The notes: generated by a model not told the origin, from the sequence alone. Shown: positions 34,380-46,060, numbered from the stretch's first letter. The stretch: DNA of 64,000 bases from Heliocidaris erythrogramma (GCA_025617745.1 CM046869.1:19732994-19796993), one strand, 5' to 3'. Numbers and translations: made by a program.

Positions 34380-35009
34380 TTATGATACTCGACTATGATA
34401 CTCATAATTATAATTAAGGTAGGGTGGTAGGAAGTAAATAAGGCAAGTTTTTTTTGTATAAAGGTATAAAATGTTTAAGAAAAGAATGTCTTTTACAGAA
34501 TATTTTGTTACAAAGTTACAAGTGTTTGGCTCGAGGTATAAAGCAGATTTTAAGCGACTCCCTCCCCCCCCCAAAAAAAAAATTATATATGATCTAATTG
34601 TCATGGTTGTGGGCGTTTTCATATAGGTAGCTTTAAAAGTATACTGCTTTATTTTCATCCAAGCAGAAAGCATTAAAAAAGATACCCCACGTTGAAAAGC
34701 CGCACTTGTCTTTGGGGACAACCGCACGCACACGACACGAGACAAGCGTAAAAACTGCACCACCCTTTCTACTAGAAAAAAGTATTCATTGTCTACAGAA
34801 ATATTCTTCTTGGAGACAAACAAAAAATGAAGGAAGGAAAAAGAAGACGACAGAGGGAAATGTGGGAAAGGCCCTGTGGGTGATAAATTTACATTTTCTT
34901 CTGTTCGGCGAATTTGACTGATTGCATGTTGATACGTATTGTTATTGCACAAAGCGATAATGGCAATTAGAAAAATGATCCATGTCTCCTCGCAACCCGA
35001 AGAATACAT
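34380..35009 (-). other. Longest anonymous non-repetitive open frame (209 codons)
   Basis: The frame is stop-free on the minus strand from 35009 to the stop at 34380. The protein reading is hydrophobic and Phe/Ser-rich. It includes FFLGGGG from an A/C homopolymer, and shows no domain, signal or repeat I can name. No splice or promoter evidence accompanies it. I list it because of its length; chance is the simplest explanation. Confidence 0.12.
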
Positions 35010-35577
35010 TGTAATCCGGGAGGACCTCTAGCCGGGCAATTTAATACGATTAAGTGCATCCCTCCAGAGCTCCTCGCGTTCTTTTTCTTTCAAAAAGTCA
35101 AAGTATCCAGACTTGTAGGCTTCGGTCCCACCTGTGCCGTGTCCCAGCAGAAAAAAAAGTGAGAAAAATATATGTAAGTAGGACTACCAGCGACCTATGC
35201 ATGACATCAAAGAAAAGAAAGGGGGGGGGGGGGGAGAGGCGAGATAAAATTAATTACATGTTGAAAAGGAAAGAGAAAGACTTTATTCAGGATGAATGCA
35301 TAAAATTCCATAAAGACACAAGTGCTTGTGTTTGATACAGTCTTGATCCATAATACATGTACAAACCAACATACATTTAAAAGAGCGATGAAGAGAATAA
35401 AATAAAGAGAGAGAGAGAGAGAAAGCGTGAGAGAGGGAGAGCAAGGAAAGAATCTCAACCAGTACAGGCGCTTTGAAAAATACCTCCTTGTCCTACAAAA
35501 TTCTTGTCTATTATTAACAAACCATCTGGCACAATCACTGCAGGCTTGACCCTTTGGAGACAATTGCCAATATTTTT

Positions 35578-36112
35578 TTATAGAGGTGCTGTGGTCTAGT
35601 GGATACGTCAACGGACTGTAGATTACAAGGTACGGGGTTCGAATCCCAGCCCAATGTCCTTTGGCAAGACATTAATGTACATTTGCCACTCTCCACACAG
35701 GTGTAAATGTGTAACTGTATTATGCTTGAGTGCTAGTTACATTGGCGGCTTGGCTATAACCAGTGTAATAATGTCTAAACCAGGGGCGTATCCAGGGGGG
35801 GGGGGCGCAACAGGCGCGCGCCCCCCCCCCTATTGGCCGTCGTAAAAAAAAAAAAAAACTAGCAAAAAAAAAAACCTCATGCCAGTTGAAAATATTGTTC
35901 ATTAAATAGGCTTCAAAATTGGTCACATATAGCACTATTTTGCATCTCAGCCCTTCTTCAGAAGCAAAAATTTTCCAAAGACCCCTCCCCCATGACGTCG
36001 ATCAATAATTCCTGGCGCCCCCCCTATTGGGAAATCCTGGATACGCCACTGTCTAAGCGCCACGAGCGTGACGGATATGAGCGCTACATATATGACCATT
36101 ATTATAAAATGG
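35578..36112 (+). mobile_element. Full-length tRNA-derived SINE interrupted by a MITE
   Basis: Head GTGGTCTAGTGGATACG and GGGGTTCGAATCCCAGCCC. Body TTTGGCAAGACATTAATG. The sequence GGCTATAACCAGTGTAATAATG then runs into the MITE at 35781-36051 and resumes with TCTAAGCGCCACGAGCGTG and GAGCGCTACATATATGACC plus (ATT)n. Confidence 0.85.
35781..36051. mobile_element. hAT/P-like MITE nested in a SINE
   Basis: The ends are CAGGGGCGTATCCAGG and CCTGGATACGCCACTG. The flanks TCTAAAC and TCTAAGC form a 7-bp duplication with one mismatch, matching the 7-bp duplication at 10764-11089. It has internal G, C and A tracts. It is younger than the host SINE. Confidence 0.8.
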
Positions 36113-36424
36113 TTTCAAACTGAAGATGAAAAGTTAAAGCCTTGAGTTCTAACTTTATTATATTGATGCAACTAAGACATGAACACCATTGAAATAAAAA
36201 TGATATAATACTCTATAATAATATAAGACACGGAGATTACGAAATGATATATTGAAGTTTCCTTGTTACCTTATACATTACTCGTCCTATAAAAATTAAT
36301 GTATTCTTATTATATCGCTCGCGTGCGTAACGTAATGATAGGTTTCGATATTGTTTCCAAAGATAATAGCACTGCTGCTAAGAGCTGCTAAAGATTCATT
36401 TATCCTGTCAGGTACCTTCCAAGT

Positions 36425-36545
36425 ACATCTTATCTGTTTGACCAATCATGCCTGGAACGATAGCGGCACACTAATGTAGAGTAATGTCTTGCCCTAGGAA
36501 ATTAGAGCAGGGCTGGGAGACGAACCCTCCTCCTGTAAATGTCAA
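36425..36545 (-). mobile_element. Degenerate SINE fragment, minus strand
   Basis: CACACTAATGTAGAGTAATG, CTTGCCCTAGGAAATTAGAG and GCTGGGAGACGAACCC are degraded versions of the body and B-box of the SINE family. Confidence 0.45.
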
Positions 36546-36631
36546 ATGAATGAACGACTGTGATTGACATTCTGAATGGATGCAAAAACACAGTCTATAT
36601 CTTGTGTATTTCTTTTAGATATTATCATTAG

Positions 36632-37208
36632 CTGTTATAAAACGGGTTCAAGAATGTAGCCATCCTGATTGGTCAAATAACACCACGTGACCGTGCAAAA
36701 AAAAAGGTGATAACACTTGGCAAAAAGGCTCTAAAGCACGGCTGAGCTGCACGTACGCGTACCTCTGGTGCGTGCAAACTTAAAACGCAATGAAAACGCG
36801 TAGTTAATTGTCATTTTAGCGCAGGGATTGCATGCGCGCACTGAAACGCGCATATGACTCTTGTTGGCTGCGCTTCTGTGATGTCATCCAGGAAAGCAAA
36901 TGGTTGAGTATTCGTGCGTTAGTGCGATCAGGGGAGCGTTTCATCAAGCGTTTTGTCAGTGATTTCTACCGACAACTGTTATAAGCTACTGAAATCCTTG
37001 CATCTGATTGGCTGAGAGCAAATTTGTCAGTAAAAATCACTGACAAAACGCTTGATGAAACGCTCACCTGGCAACAAGCAGGTTTTTTTATCGTGGTGTC
37101 AAACACACTCGGCTTGCGCCTCGTGCGTATAGTACACCACGATAAAAACATTTGTGTTGCCAGATCGCACCAACGCACTCCCAACCATGTATCAATAGTA
37201 TACTATGA
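36632..37208 (+). repeat. Dispersed repeat, copy B (partner at 3171-4027)
   Basis: The entry block (ATAAAACGGGTTCAAGAATG) and exit hairpin (GTGTTGCCAGATCGCACC, CACTCCCAACCATGTAT) match copy A. The middle differs and lacks the Crypton-like relic. Instead it holds a CG-rich segment with GCACGTACGCGTAC and ATGCGCGCAC. The left hairpin arm is split by a MITE at 36930-37068. Confidence 0.7.
36930..37068. mobile_element. GTTTCAT-family MITE nested in repeat copy B
   Basis: Inverted ends read GGGGAGCGTTTCATCAAGCG and CGCTTGATGAAACGCTC, with TTTTGTCAGTGATTT pairing inside. The core GTTATAAGCTACTGAAATCC and CTGATTGGCTGAGAGCAAAT marks the family. It lies between GCGATC and TGGCAAC, which are contiguous in copy A. 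Confidence 0.85.
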
Positions 37209-37225
37209 CTGTTATGAATGCACAA

Positions 37226-37430
37226 GTAGAGGTGTCGTGGTCTAATGGATAAGTCACAGGACTGTAGATCACAGGGTATGGGAATCGAATCCCAGCCCGG
37301 CACTAACGTCCGTTGACAAGACATTAATCTACATTTGCCACTCTCCACCCAGGTGTAAATGGATTCCTGATATGCTTGAGCGCTAGTTACTTAAACCGGC
37401 GGCTCGGCTATGATCATGGATAACGTAAAG
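37226..37430 (+). mobile_element. tRNA-derived SINE, 3' truncated
   Basis: Head GTGGTCTAATGGATAAGTC, B-box-like GGGAATCGAATCCC (one change), body with GACAAGACATTAATCTAC and CCACTCTCCACCCAGGTG. It ends after CGGCGGCTCGGCTATGATC without the usual 3' tail. Confidence 0.8.
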
Positions 37431-37735
37431 TGTAGAAAATAGTTTTGTCTGCACTAAGTACCACCACGATTTAATATGAAATAATATTATTATCTGAGGA
37501 TCTTTTGGAGAAAGTTTAGTAGTAATCTGGAGTTTTGATAATGGAGGAAAATTAATTTCTCAGGATTATAATCAAATTTAATGATCAAATCTATACATAA
37601 TTATAACTGATGAATATTATGTGCAAGACGCCTTGGTAGAAAGTGTGTAATATAATAGCGAAGTAATAAGCAATGAAAGATAACTAAATCGAGCTCGTAG
37701 TTCCGATAAATATGTATGATGATGTATCTATCCAG

Positions 37736-37873
37736 AGGGGTGTTTCATCGAGTGTCTTGTCGGTGTTTGTTACCAACAAATGTGCTCTCAGCCAATCAGA
37801 TGCAAGGACTTCAGTAGCTTATATCAGTTATTCCAATTTGCCATTCATGACAAGTTTTATGAAACAGGATCCT
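37736..37873. mobile_element. GTTTCAT-family MITE, opposite orientation
   Basis: AGGGGTGTTTCATCGAGTG on the left and TTTTATGAAACAGGATCC on the right. The core CTCTCAGCCAATCAGATGCA and TTCAGTAGCTTATATCAG is the reverse complement of the core at 36930-37068. Confidence 0.75.
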
Positions 37874-38079
37874 GATGTCACTCTGATGTGCAATATGAAT
37901 TTTTGCATATTATCAAAAGTTTTGTCGGCTTTTAATATTTTGGTCTATCGATGAGCCCAAGCATGAAAGACAAAGACAGATGACAATTTAAGGTTTACAA
38001 GAAGCTCACTCTTTTTTGATAGTTATCACGCATTGAATATTCAGTGAAGTAATAATGTATAAGCAGTATAATGGGGATC

Positions 38080-38214
38080 AGGGGAGCGTTTCATCAAGCG
38101 TCAGTGATTCTCACCGACAACTGTTATAAGCTACTGAAATCCTTACATCTGATTGGCTGAGAGCAAATTTGTCAGTAAAAAGTCACTGACAAAACGCTTG
38201 ATGAAACGCTCCCC
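38080..38214. mobile_element. GTTTCAT-family MITE
   Basis: Near-identical to 36930-37068 apart from a short deletion in the left arm (TTTTG missing after TCAAGCG). The ends AGGGGAGCGTTTCATC and GATGAAACGCTCCCC are almost perfectly inverted. Confidence 0.85.
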
Positions 38215-38316
38215 AGTTTTACAGGCTAATTTGCCTTTTACCATGTTTGATGATCTTTCACATCCGCTGCATATCCAAATCTTATTCATTCTGGGAATGG
38301 GTTGTTTTTATTCTTT

Positions 38317-38590
38317 GTATTTATTTATTTATTTATTTCTGATATTTAGACAGGGTGACTCATTATCACCAATAGTGGGGGTCTTCCACGAGACCCTGTT
38401 TGCAATAATAAGAAACAACAGTAAAACACTCACACAAAAACCCCACAACCAAATCATTAATATAAACTCAAAGAGCAACAAAAAATAAATCAGAGCATGT
38501 ATAAACATATATACAAAGTATCTGGTATCCTCGTAGTGAATGTTTTGTTTGTTTTGTTTTGTTTTGTTTTGTTTTGCTTTGTTTTTGTTA
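38317..38590 (+). repeat. Short (TTTA)n and (GTTTT)n microsatellites
   Basis: (TTTA)n at about 38317-38338 and (GTTTT)n at about 38545-38590, separated by unique sequence. Confidence 0.75.
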
Positions 38591-38856
38591 AAGTTAACGT
38601 TTTTGCATAAATATATAAATAACTAGATGGTAATTAGTTTTAAAACCCGATGAAAAGTAACTATTAGCATATTTAGGTATGTATTAGACTTTGAAAAAAT
38701 GCATCATGAACTTTTAAACGTATATTTTATCATGTTTTTTTTTTAAGAGATGCAAAATAATCTTGAATATTTAATCTTTTCAACACCAGAGATAAAATAT
38801 AACTTCTCCCGTCCTTTAACTTCTGGACATTCAGACCCTCCTGGGGCTGAGATCCT

Positions 38857-38990
38857 GGGCCCTGTTTCATCATAAAACATAACAAGTTGCAATAACTGTT
38901 ATAAGTTACTGAAATCCTTGCATCTGATTGGCTGAGAGCCAATTGCACTGCATATTCCTATGACAACATATTATGATTTCCCGGATGAAA
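38857..38990. mobile_element. GTTTCAT-family MITE, decayed
   Basis: GGGCCCTGTTTCATCATAAA at the left, the core GTTATAAGTTACTGAAATCC and CTGATTGGCTGAGAGCCAAT, and a poorly preserved right end. Confidence 0.6.
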
Positions 38991-41160
38991 AGTGAAATTG
39001 TATTGCACTATTTCAGGTGAATTCACAGTGATAGTCCATATACTGTCAGTAAAATAACGCACAGGGCGATTATTTCATTTATTACAACGTCGTAATTATA
39101 TTGATGTATTTTTATTTGATGAGTGCATTACCTCCTGGGGACGAAATAAAAAGTATGGCGTGTTTGTTTCTTAGCTTCAGGGATATAAGCCCATTTAAAA
39201 TCTGCTTGTTGTCACGTCTGTACGTATTTATGTGTTAAAAGGACAAAATGAAAGTATAATGAGAACACGTAGTGAGTCATTGACCTTTGCAAATAAGTGA
39301 GTAGGTGTTTTTAATGACAAGCTCCAGTGTTTATCTGTTTCTTCTCTTCTTTTCTCAATTATACTGCCTCTCTTTGTTGTTTTTTTTTCAGCTCCAACCC
39401 TCCTCAGAGAATAAATGAATTCAGCTCGCATGTAGGAATTGAGGCTTTGGTAATAGCACTGCATGGTATAGAGTTTGCAGTCACAAATCCTGTTTCGTCA
39501 TAACGCGTAACGCGTCTAAAATGTGAGACTACTCCTTAGATCTTGTACGGTAGCTACAGCCAGAGACTAACAAAGTTTGGCGAGGCTCTAGACCTGTTTT
39601 ATAGCATTGTGCTAACGAAAACAAAAACAATACAGGTGGGCTTGATGTTCTTTGTAATTCTGTAAGCACATGTTTTAACAAAACTTCAACAAATATCTTT
39701 GAACTTTATCGTTTGAGTTTTTAGGAATGCTTAATGTGTTCCCAGAAATGAAAATGCTAATATATTTTCAAAACTGACTTATATTACTCCTAGAAATTAG
39801 AATAATAATATATTTTTTTTGACATGTTTTACAATGAATACAACGATTCCCATTTAAATTTAATTATTTAGTTGTGATTTCTAACAGAAAACGTTTTGCA
39901 AAGCTGCATTTGATAATTCGAAATGAGCTGCGCTGACTGAAAAAACCGACACCTTCGTAGAAAAGTAAAAGCTTTGATTTTTATCAAAATAAAGGCTCTC
40001 GCGGATGAATTCATATAAATTGATCAAGCAGACTGAATATCGCGGCAGTTCCTCCTGTAACAGACATGAAATGTTTCAGTACATTTATAGATTGTCAACA
40101 AATTTCGGTTGTCCCTTGATAGTGAATGCAATTCAGCCTATTTCATTCATTTCCTTTGACATGTACGTTAGCTTTGTTTACAGATGTAATCTAACAGCGA
40201 TGCGACAGGCGAATACAAACATTTCCAACGCTCTTCAATTCCAAGAAGTAAAATTTAGTCAATATTGCGCTCCATAAGTGTTCGGAAATGGAGAACTCGG
40301 AGTATACAATCTCATCTGTGCAAAGTTGAACATGTTGAAAGAATGCTGGGGAGAGGCGGTTCCTGGAAATTTTAAGCTGTTAGTAATGCTTCATTACTTT
40401 CCATGCTGATTTGCTACTAAATTGGAAACCATTTGCCTTTAAACAGTACTCTCGAGTGGTTTGATCTCAGTCGCTTTTTTACTCTGTATGAGAGAAAATG
40501 TAGGACCGCTAAACTTTCAATGTCACCATACCCGTCATGCCGGCGTTTTCGTGGTATGATTCTTTCGCGAATTGCATATTTCAACGTTTTCCCCCTTTTA
40601 TTGTAAAGCAATAGATATATCAATAGAATCAAGACAGAATTGGAAAAAAATCAGATACAGATTTAAAAAAGAGAGTGTAAAAAGAACCCCCCCCCCCCCC
40701 AAAAAAAAAAAAAAAAAAAGAAAAGAAAAAGATACTAACTAACAAAATGATGCAGTATGCAAAAGAGAAATGTTATCGTAACATGAAACTTCTGCGCTTC
40801 TTGAAACTCGGATTCGCAAAAGTTTCTTGAAACCGGTAGTGTCTGGTTTTACCACGTTACATGTGATGTCATTTATGTTTTTAATCACCAAGTTTGGTAC
40901 CCTTAGAAATCTTTTCGTTATGACTGTACTATTAGAATGCCTGTTTTTGCTATACAAACAAGAAATCTCTTTCCTTATTGCATACCATAAGCATACGTGG
41001 GCGGTCTTTTTGATCCTGAAGCATTTCGGGTGAATGGATTTGCACCTGGAAAAGACCCACTAAAGTAATTATCAAACGCAGCAAGCACCTACTTCAGGTA
41101 CATGCGGTGTTTGGGAAAAAATCGTCTTGGTCTTCCCAGGTATTCTCTATGAAGGTCTGG
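38991..41160. other. Anonymous AT-rich DNA
   Basis: No gene or repeat is recognised except a C/A tract at about 40686-40720. The open frames (for example 90 codons from 40005) show no motif. Confidence 0.45.
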
Positions 41161-41171
41161 AAATTTTGAGA

Positions 41172-41175
41172 GACG

Positions 41176-41209
<34 letters not shown>

Positions 41210-41212
41210 GAT
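41172..41212 (+). repeat. (GAT)n microsatellite
   Basis: About ten GATGAT units. Confidence 0.9.
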
Positions 41213-41755
41213 GTTGGCAGACTGCAATCATCAGCAAAGTCAATTTCTTTGCTGTGTTGGTGGTGTATCCATATAGTGATAAGGGGGTCCTCTAGAGGGG
41301 AGGGGAATGTACAGGGGCAAGAGCGAAGAAGAAGATTGGGCGTATGCCGGCTCCATCCTATGATGGATACGTCACTGCCCTGTCGTCTTGCTTCGCCATT
41401 ACAAGGTGAAAGACCTTCTCCATCAAAGAATCCCTAGGAATAACTCCTTCAGTATATTAAACAGGTATGCACATGGTGTCTCCATTAGATGCACTCCGTT
41501 TCTCGAGACACTTTCTTAGAAGTTCTGAACTTTTTTGAAGAAATTTTAATGAAGATGACAGGTAGCAATTAGGTTCAAGTTTAGAGACTGGAATTTAAAC
41601 AAAATAATTATTTTACATAAAATATCTTTTGCACAAGTTGTGCCTTGAGCATTTGATCATCAGCTCATTATCCTGTTTTTTTTTTGGGTGTTTTTTTACA
41701 GAAATGGCTGTGGACGTCATGAGTTAAACTCGTTCGTATTTATTTATTTATTTTT

Positions 41756-41920
41756 TTTTTTAATTTTTTTTTTTTTTTTTTTTTTTTGGGGGGGGGGGGG
41801 GGGGTACTTTCAATGCATCTCTCTGTTTTTCCAGTCAATTCGAATCGTAATATTGGCCTTCAGTGCGCACGCAATAGTCTGGCTTTTCAGCCGTTAGAGA
41901 GCCCCCCCCCCCCCCCCCCG
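41756..41920. repeat. T24-G17 tract and an 18-C tract
   Basis: An uninterrupted T run (41764-41787) passes straight into 17 G (41788-41804). About 100 bp later come 18 C (41902-41919). Confidence 0.9.
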
Positions 41921-42304
41921 CACAAACATCCACACTCACGCACTGGCCCACACATTACTTTGTTCAGCTCTCATCCTCATCATTTTCATCTCAGCTGTCT
42001 TTGTATTCCAAGGTTGGTGTCTTTTTCCTGTTGATCATTGTAGTTAATTCTTTGGTTGAGAGGTAAAGGAAACGGAATGAAAGTAATCTTCGAAACCATA
42101 CAATATCATTCACAACCGGTAAGTAAAGGGAGCAAAATTAGACAGATGATAAGCAAAGGATGTATCACAAATGCAGGAAGAGTGCGTCATCTCAAGAATT
42201 AGAAGGAAAAAATATCTTAATTGCATACGATCTGCCGTTTGACTGTAATTAAGGACTGGTAGAAGGGCAGCAGTGACGAGTAAAGTATTCCTGCAGCCCA
42301 GATG

Positions 42305-42550
42305 CTAAGAAGTCTACAACAATAAAAGTTGTATACATTTATATTGCGCCCAAAATCCACCCTTAGGAATGCGCCGCAAAATATACTTCTATCACCCTGC
42401 ATGGCTTTAACCAAGCTGCCTTAAGACGCTGAAAGCATTTACTACTCCTAGGTTAAGAATGGCAAATGTAGATTAACATCCCGCCAAAGCACATTAGTGC
42501 CGCTGATGGGACTCGAACCGAGAACCGTTAGATTTACAAAAGGTGTGTAA
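42305..42550 (-). mobile_element. Degenerate tRNA-derived SINE, minus strand
   Basis: ATTTATATTGCGCCC (tail), GAATGGCAAATGTAGATTAA, CATCCCGCCAAAGCACATTAG and GATGGGACTCGAACCGAG (B-box) are in the order expected for a minus-strand copy. Confidence 0.6.
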
Positions 42551-42793
42551 AGACATTCAAGCAGGACTAGTCAAAATTTAGGAGGGGGAAGAGTGTCGCT
42601 TTTTATATTACAAAGTTATGCATAATTTATATTTTTTTCCCTGCCATCGCTTGGTAACATCACCATTAAATTCATTTCTAAAGGCTACGGTTGCAAAATC
42701 TGCGTAAAATAATCTTAAAGCATAATCTTTAATATTTCACATTTTCCTAATGAACTCAACATAAGGAAAGAAAAACTCGCTGTACCGTGCGTT

Positions 42794-42886
42794 CCCCCCC
42801 CCCCCCCAAAAAAAAAAAAATAAAAATAAAAATAAAAAATAAATAAATAAATAAATAAATAAAAAATACAAAATAAAATAAAAAAT

Positions 42887-42917
<31 letters not shown>

Positions 42918-42920
42918 TTT
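42794..42920 (+). repeat. C tract followed by (AAATA)n
   Basis: About 14 C, then A-rich AAATA/AAAT repeats to 42920. Confidence 0.9.
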
Positions 42921-42944
42921 AAAAAATCAGAATATTTTCAACAA

Positions 42945-43822
42945 ATATTAATTCTTGTAGATGGCCTAGCGTCTCTCCTATGCAATAACACCAACAAAAT
43001 CTGAATAGCAATTACGTTTGAGTAATCAAAACCCACTTTGTGAAAGGGTGCACAATTCAGACTTGGCAATAATTGGTATTTGTTTTGGCTGGTATGAATA
43101 AAGTTGAGAACCGTTTAAAATTAACAGTTGAAAAAGTTTCCCCAATTAAATATTTCCAAATATTTTCAGGAAATTTTTATACCTAATAGCATAGGGTCTC
43201 TTCTATCAAATGACACCAAAATATTTCACAATATTTTACGCTTGAGTGAGCAAAATCCATACTTGACAAATGTTTGTATTATGTTCTGGTTGGTAAAGGC
43301 TCAGAAATTTTATGTTCTGATCATTAAAAGACAATTTGTGAAATAACAGACTTTGTTCACTGTATCTCGTGATATATCCCATCAAAACTTTATGGTTTAG
43401 TAAGCCAGCAAGGTGAAATTAAGATATTCACCAATATTAACATTTTGAAACACTCAACAAAGTAATTAATTGCTCACTCAAGCATAAAATGCTGATGGGA
43501 TGTGTAAGATATACAGAGAACAAAGCCTGTTATTTCATAAATTGTCTTTTATCATGTTTATTGATCAGAATATGGAGATTTCTAAGCCTTTTCATGACTC
43601 CCAGAGCCAATATCAATATTGTCAAGTCTGGATTTTGCACCCTTTGACAAATTAGTTATTGCTAACTCAAGCGTAAAATGTTGTGAGATATTTTGGTGTC
43701 ATTTGATACAAGAGACCCTAAGCTATTCACAGGTATGAACATTTTCTTTCAATATTTTGAACAATTTATTTGGGGAGGCTTTTTCCAACTGTTGGCTTTT
43801 TTTTCTGGGACGCACTGTATAT
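42945..43822. mobile_element. Palindromic mariner-type repeat with duplicated left arm
   Basis: The right arm (43480-43820), read as its complement, runs from ACAGTGCGTCCCAG through TAGGGTCTCTTGTATCAAAT and TTTTACGCTTGAGT to AAAAGACAATTTATGAAATA. A matching plus-strand copy occupies 43118-43375, and a second, more diverged copy occupies 42951-43110 in tandem with it. The outermost terminus survives only on the right. The 1283-1394 fragment belongs to the same family. Confidence 0.7.
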
Positions 43823-44954
43823 AGTGCTCGGGGCTTTTCTGGACACCGTATAATCTAATCATTTGCTGGTCAGTGGCATGGAAGCATTTGAATTTTCCGT
43901 TAAAATGAATAACCAGGTAAGCAACCAATTTCAGTGCCAACATGCAATCTTTCGCTAATCACAGCAAGTTTCTTTTCTTAACATTCATTCAAAAATTCTC
44001 TTTCGAAACGTGTATCATTTTTTGCCACGCGAGTGCACATGTACACGTATCATTAAATTACTTTCCCCTTACATGATTTGGCTAACTCACTCTCAGTTTT
44101 AGGAACGCAAGAAAGAAAGCCCACAACATTCGCCTAAGGGTTCACTCGGGAAAGAAGACAACAGTGCGTATTTTCAAGAACACGAGAACAACTTTTTTCC
44201 CCAAGGTAACTTCGAATTATCGTACATTTTGTCAATCGTGTATCGATAGCGATGTAGTCGTAGCGATTCATTAGAACATAATTGAAAAAAGATTGGCATT
44301 TCGGGTTGCCTGAAAGGGGAAGATATGCCACTGAAGCGGTGAAACGTTGTGGTTAATTTCATTGACGTATTAGTTTTGTCTTTATTTGGAAATGATACAA
44401 ATGAGCCAGACCACATGTTGTATTTCTGTAAATCTATTTTACCGCCAGATAAACGGTTCAACAATCCGCGGGAGATTAGCGATTTGGATTTGGATTCATG
44501 ATGCGTGTATACAGCATTACAGGTGCATTGTATCATTAGATTACGGTACTTTATTGAAACAGCCGCATAAAATGAAAAACCACTGGAAGACGTTGAGAGA
44601 GACAGACAATTGAGAGAAACTGATAAAGGAAGAGGGCGGAAGGAAAATGAGAATGGGTAGCTTCTATACTCGGATGTTGAGCTAAATCGAATAGTTGGTT
44701 ATTCATGTGGAAGTTCGTGGTTGAATTCAACCGGACAGGTTTCCGGGATTAGATATCCCTTCTGGATTACATTTTCGAATCCCTGTCATCCCACTTATTT
44801 TTCTCTTTGTAGGTAACTGAGTCCACCCGTGTGTAGTAGCCATAGGATGCACTAGCTCGGCGCCACCTCCATCCCACTTGTTTGTCTCTGGTGACATTGG
44901 GGGGAAAGGGGGCATGGGGTAGGGGAAAACTGCTCTTTCTCAACATGACAGCAA

Positions 44955-45165
44955 AGAGAGAGAGAGAGAGAGAAGGGAATAGGAAGAAGACTACCTTTCC
45001 GCGGTCCTTCGTACTCCATCCACCTGTGGTAAGATGTCCTTGTCAAATGAAGAACGAGAGAGAGAGAGAGAGAGAATGAGGAAGGAAGGAATACCTTCCT
45101 CGGTCCGTCTAACTTCATCCAACTATAGTAAGAGATTTAACCTACAAATTGAAGAATGAGAGAGT

Positions 45166-45204
<39 letters not shown>

Positions 45205-45210
45205 GGGGGG
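44955..45210 (+). repeat. GA microsatellites separated by a duplicated spacer of about 75 bp
   Basis: Three (GA)n tracts (about 44955-44972, 45055-45075 and 45163-45201) are separated by homologous spacers that share ACCTTCC, CGGTCC, CTTCATCCAACTATAGTAAG and CAAATTGAAGAATGAG words. So the unit of about 105 bp, not only the dinucleotide, was duplicated. Confidence 0.6.
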
Positions 45211-45454
45211 GGAAGAAGAAGAAAGCGGGACCCAATTAAAACCCCCTTAGTATTTCACTCACCTAAAGAGACCATTGCCCTCGGCCTACCATGTTGGTGG
45301 ACGGTCACTACGCCCCTTGCCGAAATTGAATCTCTGACCATGCTTCGTTTGCGATTAGCCCTGATGATTATAACATCTTGAGTGCACATGGCAGCTTTAA
45401 TAATTTTGTGTTAAGAAATGATAACAGCGAAGCACATAAAGCAGAATAATGGGA

Positions 45455-45675
45455 TAACCTAGAGAGAGAGAGAGAAATAAAAACAGTATAGGTAAGTGGG
45501 GAAAGAGAGAAGTCAGAGAGAGGGAGGGGGGGGGGGGGTGAACGATGGGGTGAGACTGAGAAATATAGTGATGTGTAAAAGGAGAGATGATGATGAGAGA
45601 AAGGGGTGTGGAGTGGAGAGAAAGAAAGAGAGGGTGTATGGTGGTGGAGGAGAGGAGGAGGAGGAGGAGGAGAGA

Positions 45676-45706
<31 letters not shown>

Positions 45707-45715
45707 AGGGCGAGT
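45455..45715 (+). repeat. GA/GGA-rich block
   Basis: (GA)n, an 11-G tract at about 45528 and (GGA)n at about 45640-45665. Overlapping open frames on both strands are repeat translations. Confidence 0.9.
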
Positions 45716-45769
45716 TTGGAGGGGAGGACAATAATAACGATTGCATTTATGAATCAAATATTATTTAAT

Positions 45770-46060
45770 TCAGTCATCAATGTTTCTGTCTTTTTCTAGC
45801 AGAGCTGCATGGCGTCTCACAAGACCTTCAATTAACGCAAGGTGAAGAAAATCAGGATAAGATTTGAATTCATGGCGGACATCTGCGTCATCTAGAGGAA
45901 GTGTTGATGAACTCACAGGTACGCCAATGTATTTTCTAATATCTAATCCTCCCTCATCAATCTTCATCCAAGGGCCCATCTGACGGGCGGAAATCGTTCT
46001 TAAAACGTAGAGGGGACTCGAAGTTTTAAAGTTCTCTGACAACCAGATGAATAAAAACAT
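45770..46060 (-). CDS. Possible small gene or terminal exon, unknown product
   Basis: A minus-strand frame of 96 codons ending in TGA at 45770-45772, just beyond the GA block. The protein reading is balanced and not low-complexity, with GPWMKIDEGGLDIRKYIGVP, LPLDDADVRHEFKSYPDF and LIEGLVRRHAALLEKDRN. The second half looks like amphipathic helix. A pyrimidine-rich AG (TTTCCGCCCGTCAG) sits just before codons MGPW at about 45981, so the coding part could be a last exon of about 70 codons. I do not recognise a family, and no AATAAA follows closely. Confidence 0.3.
   Translation of the reverse strand: MFLFIWLSENFKTSSPLYVLRTISARQMGPWMKIDEGGLDIRKYIGVPVSSSTLPLDDADVRHEFKSYPDFLHLALIEGLVRRHAALLEKDRNIDD

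Noticed and set aside
34380-35009. A 209-residue membrane protein
   Set aside because: The hydrophobic composition comes from AT-rich sequence and a homopolymer, with no domain or gene structure; it is listed only as an anonymous frame.
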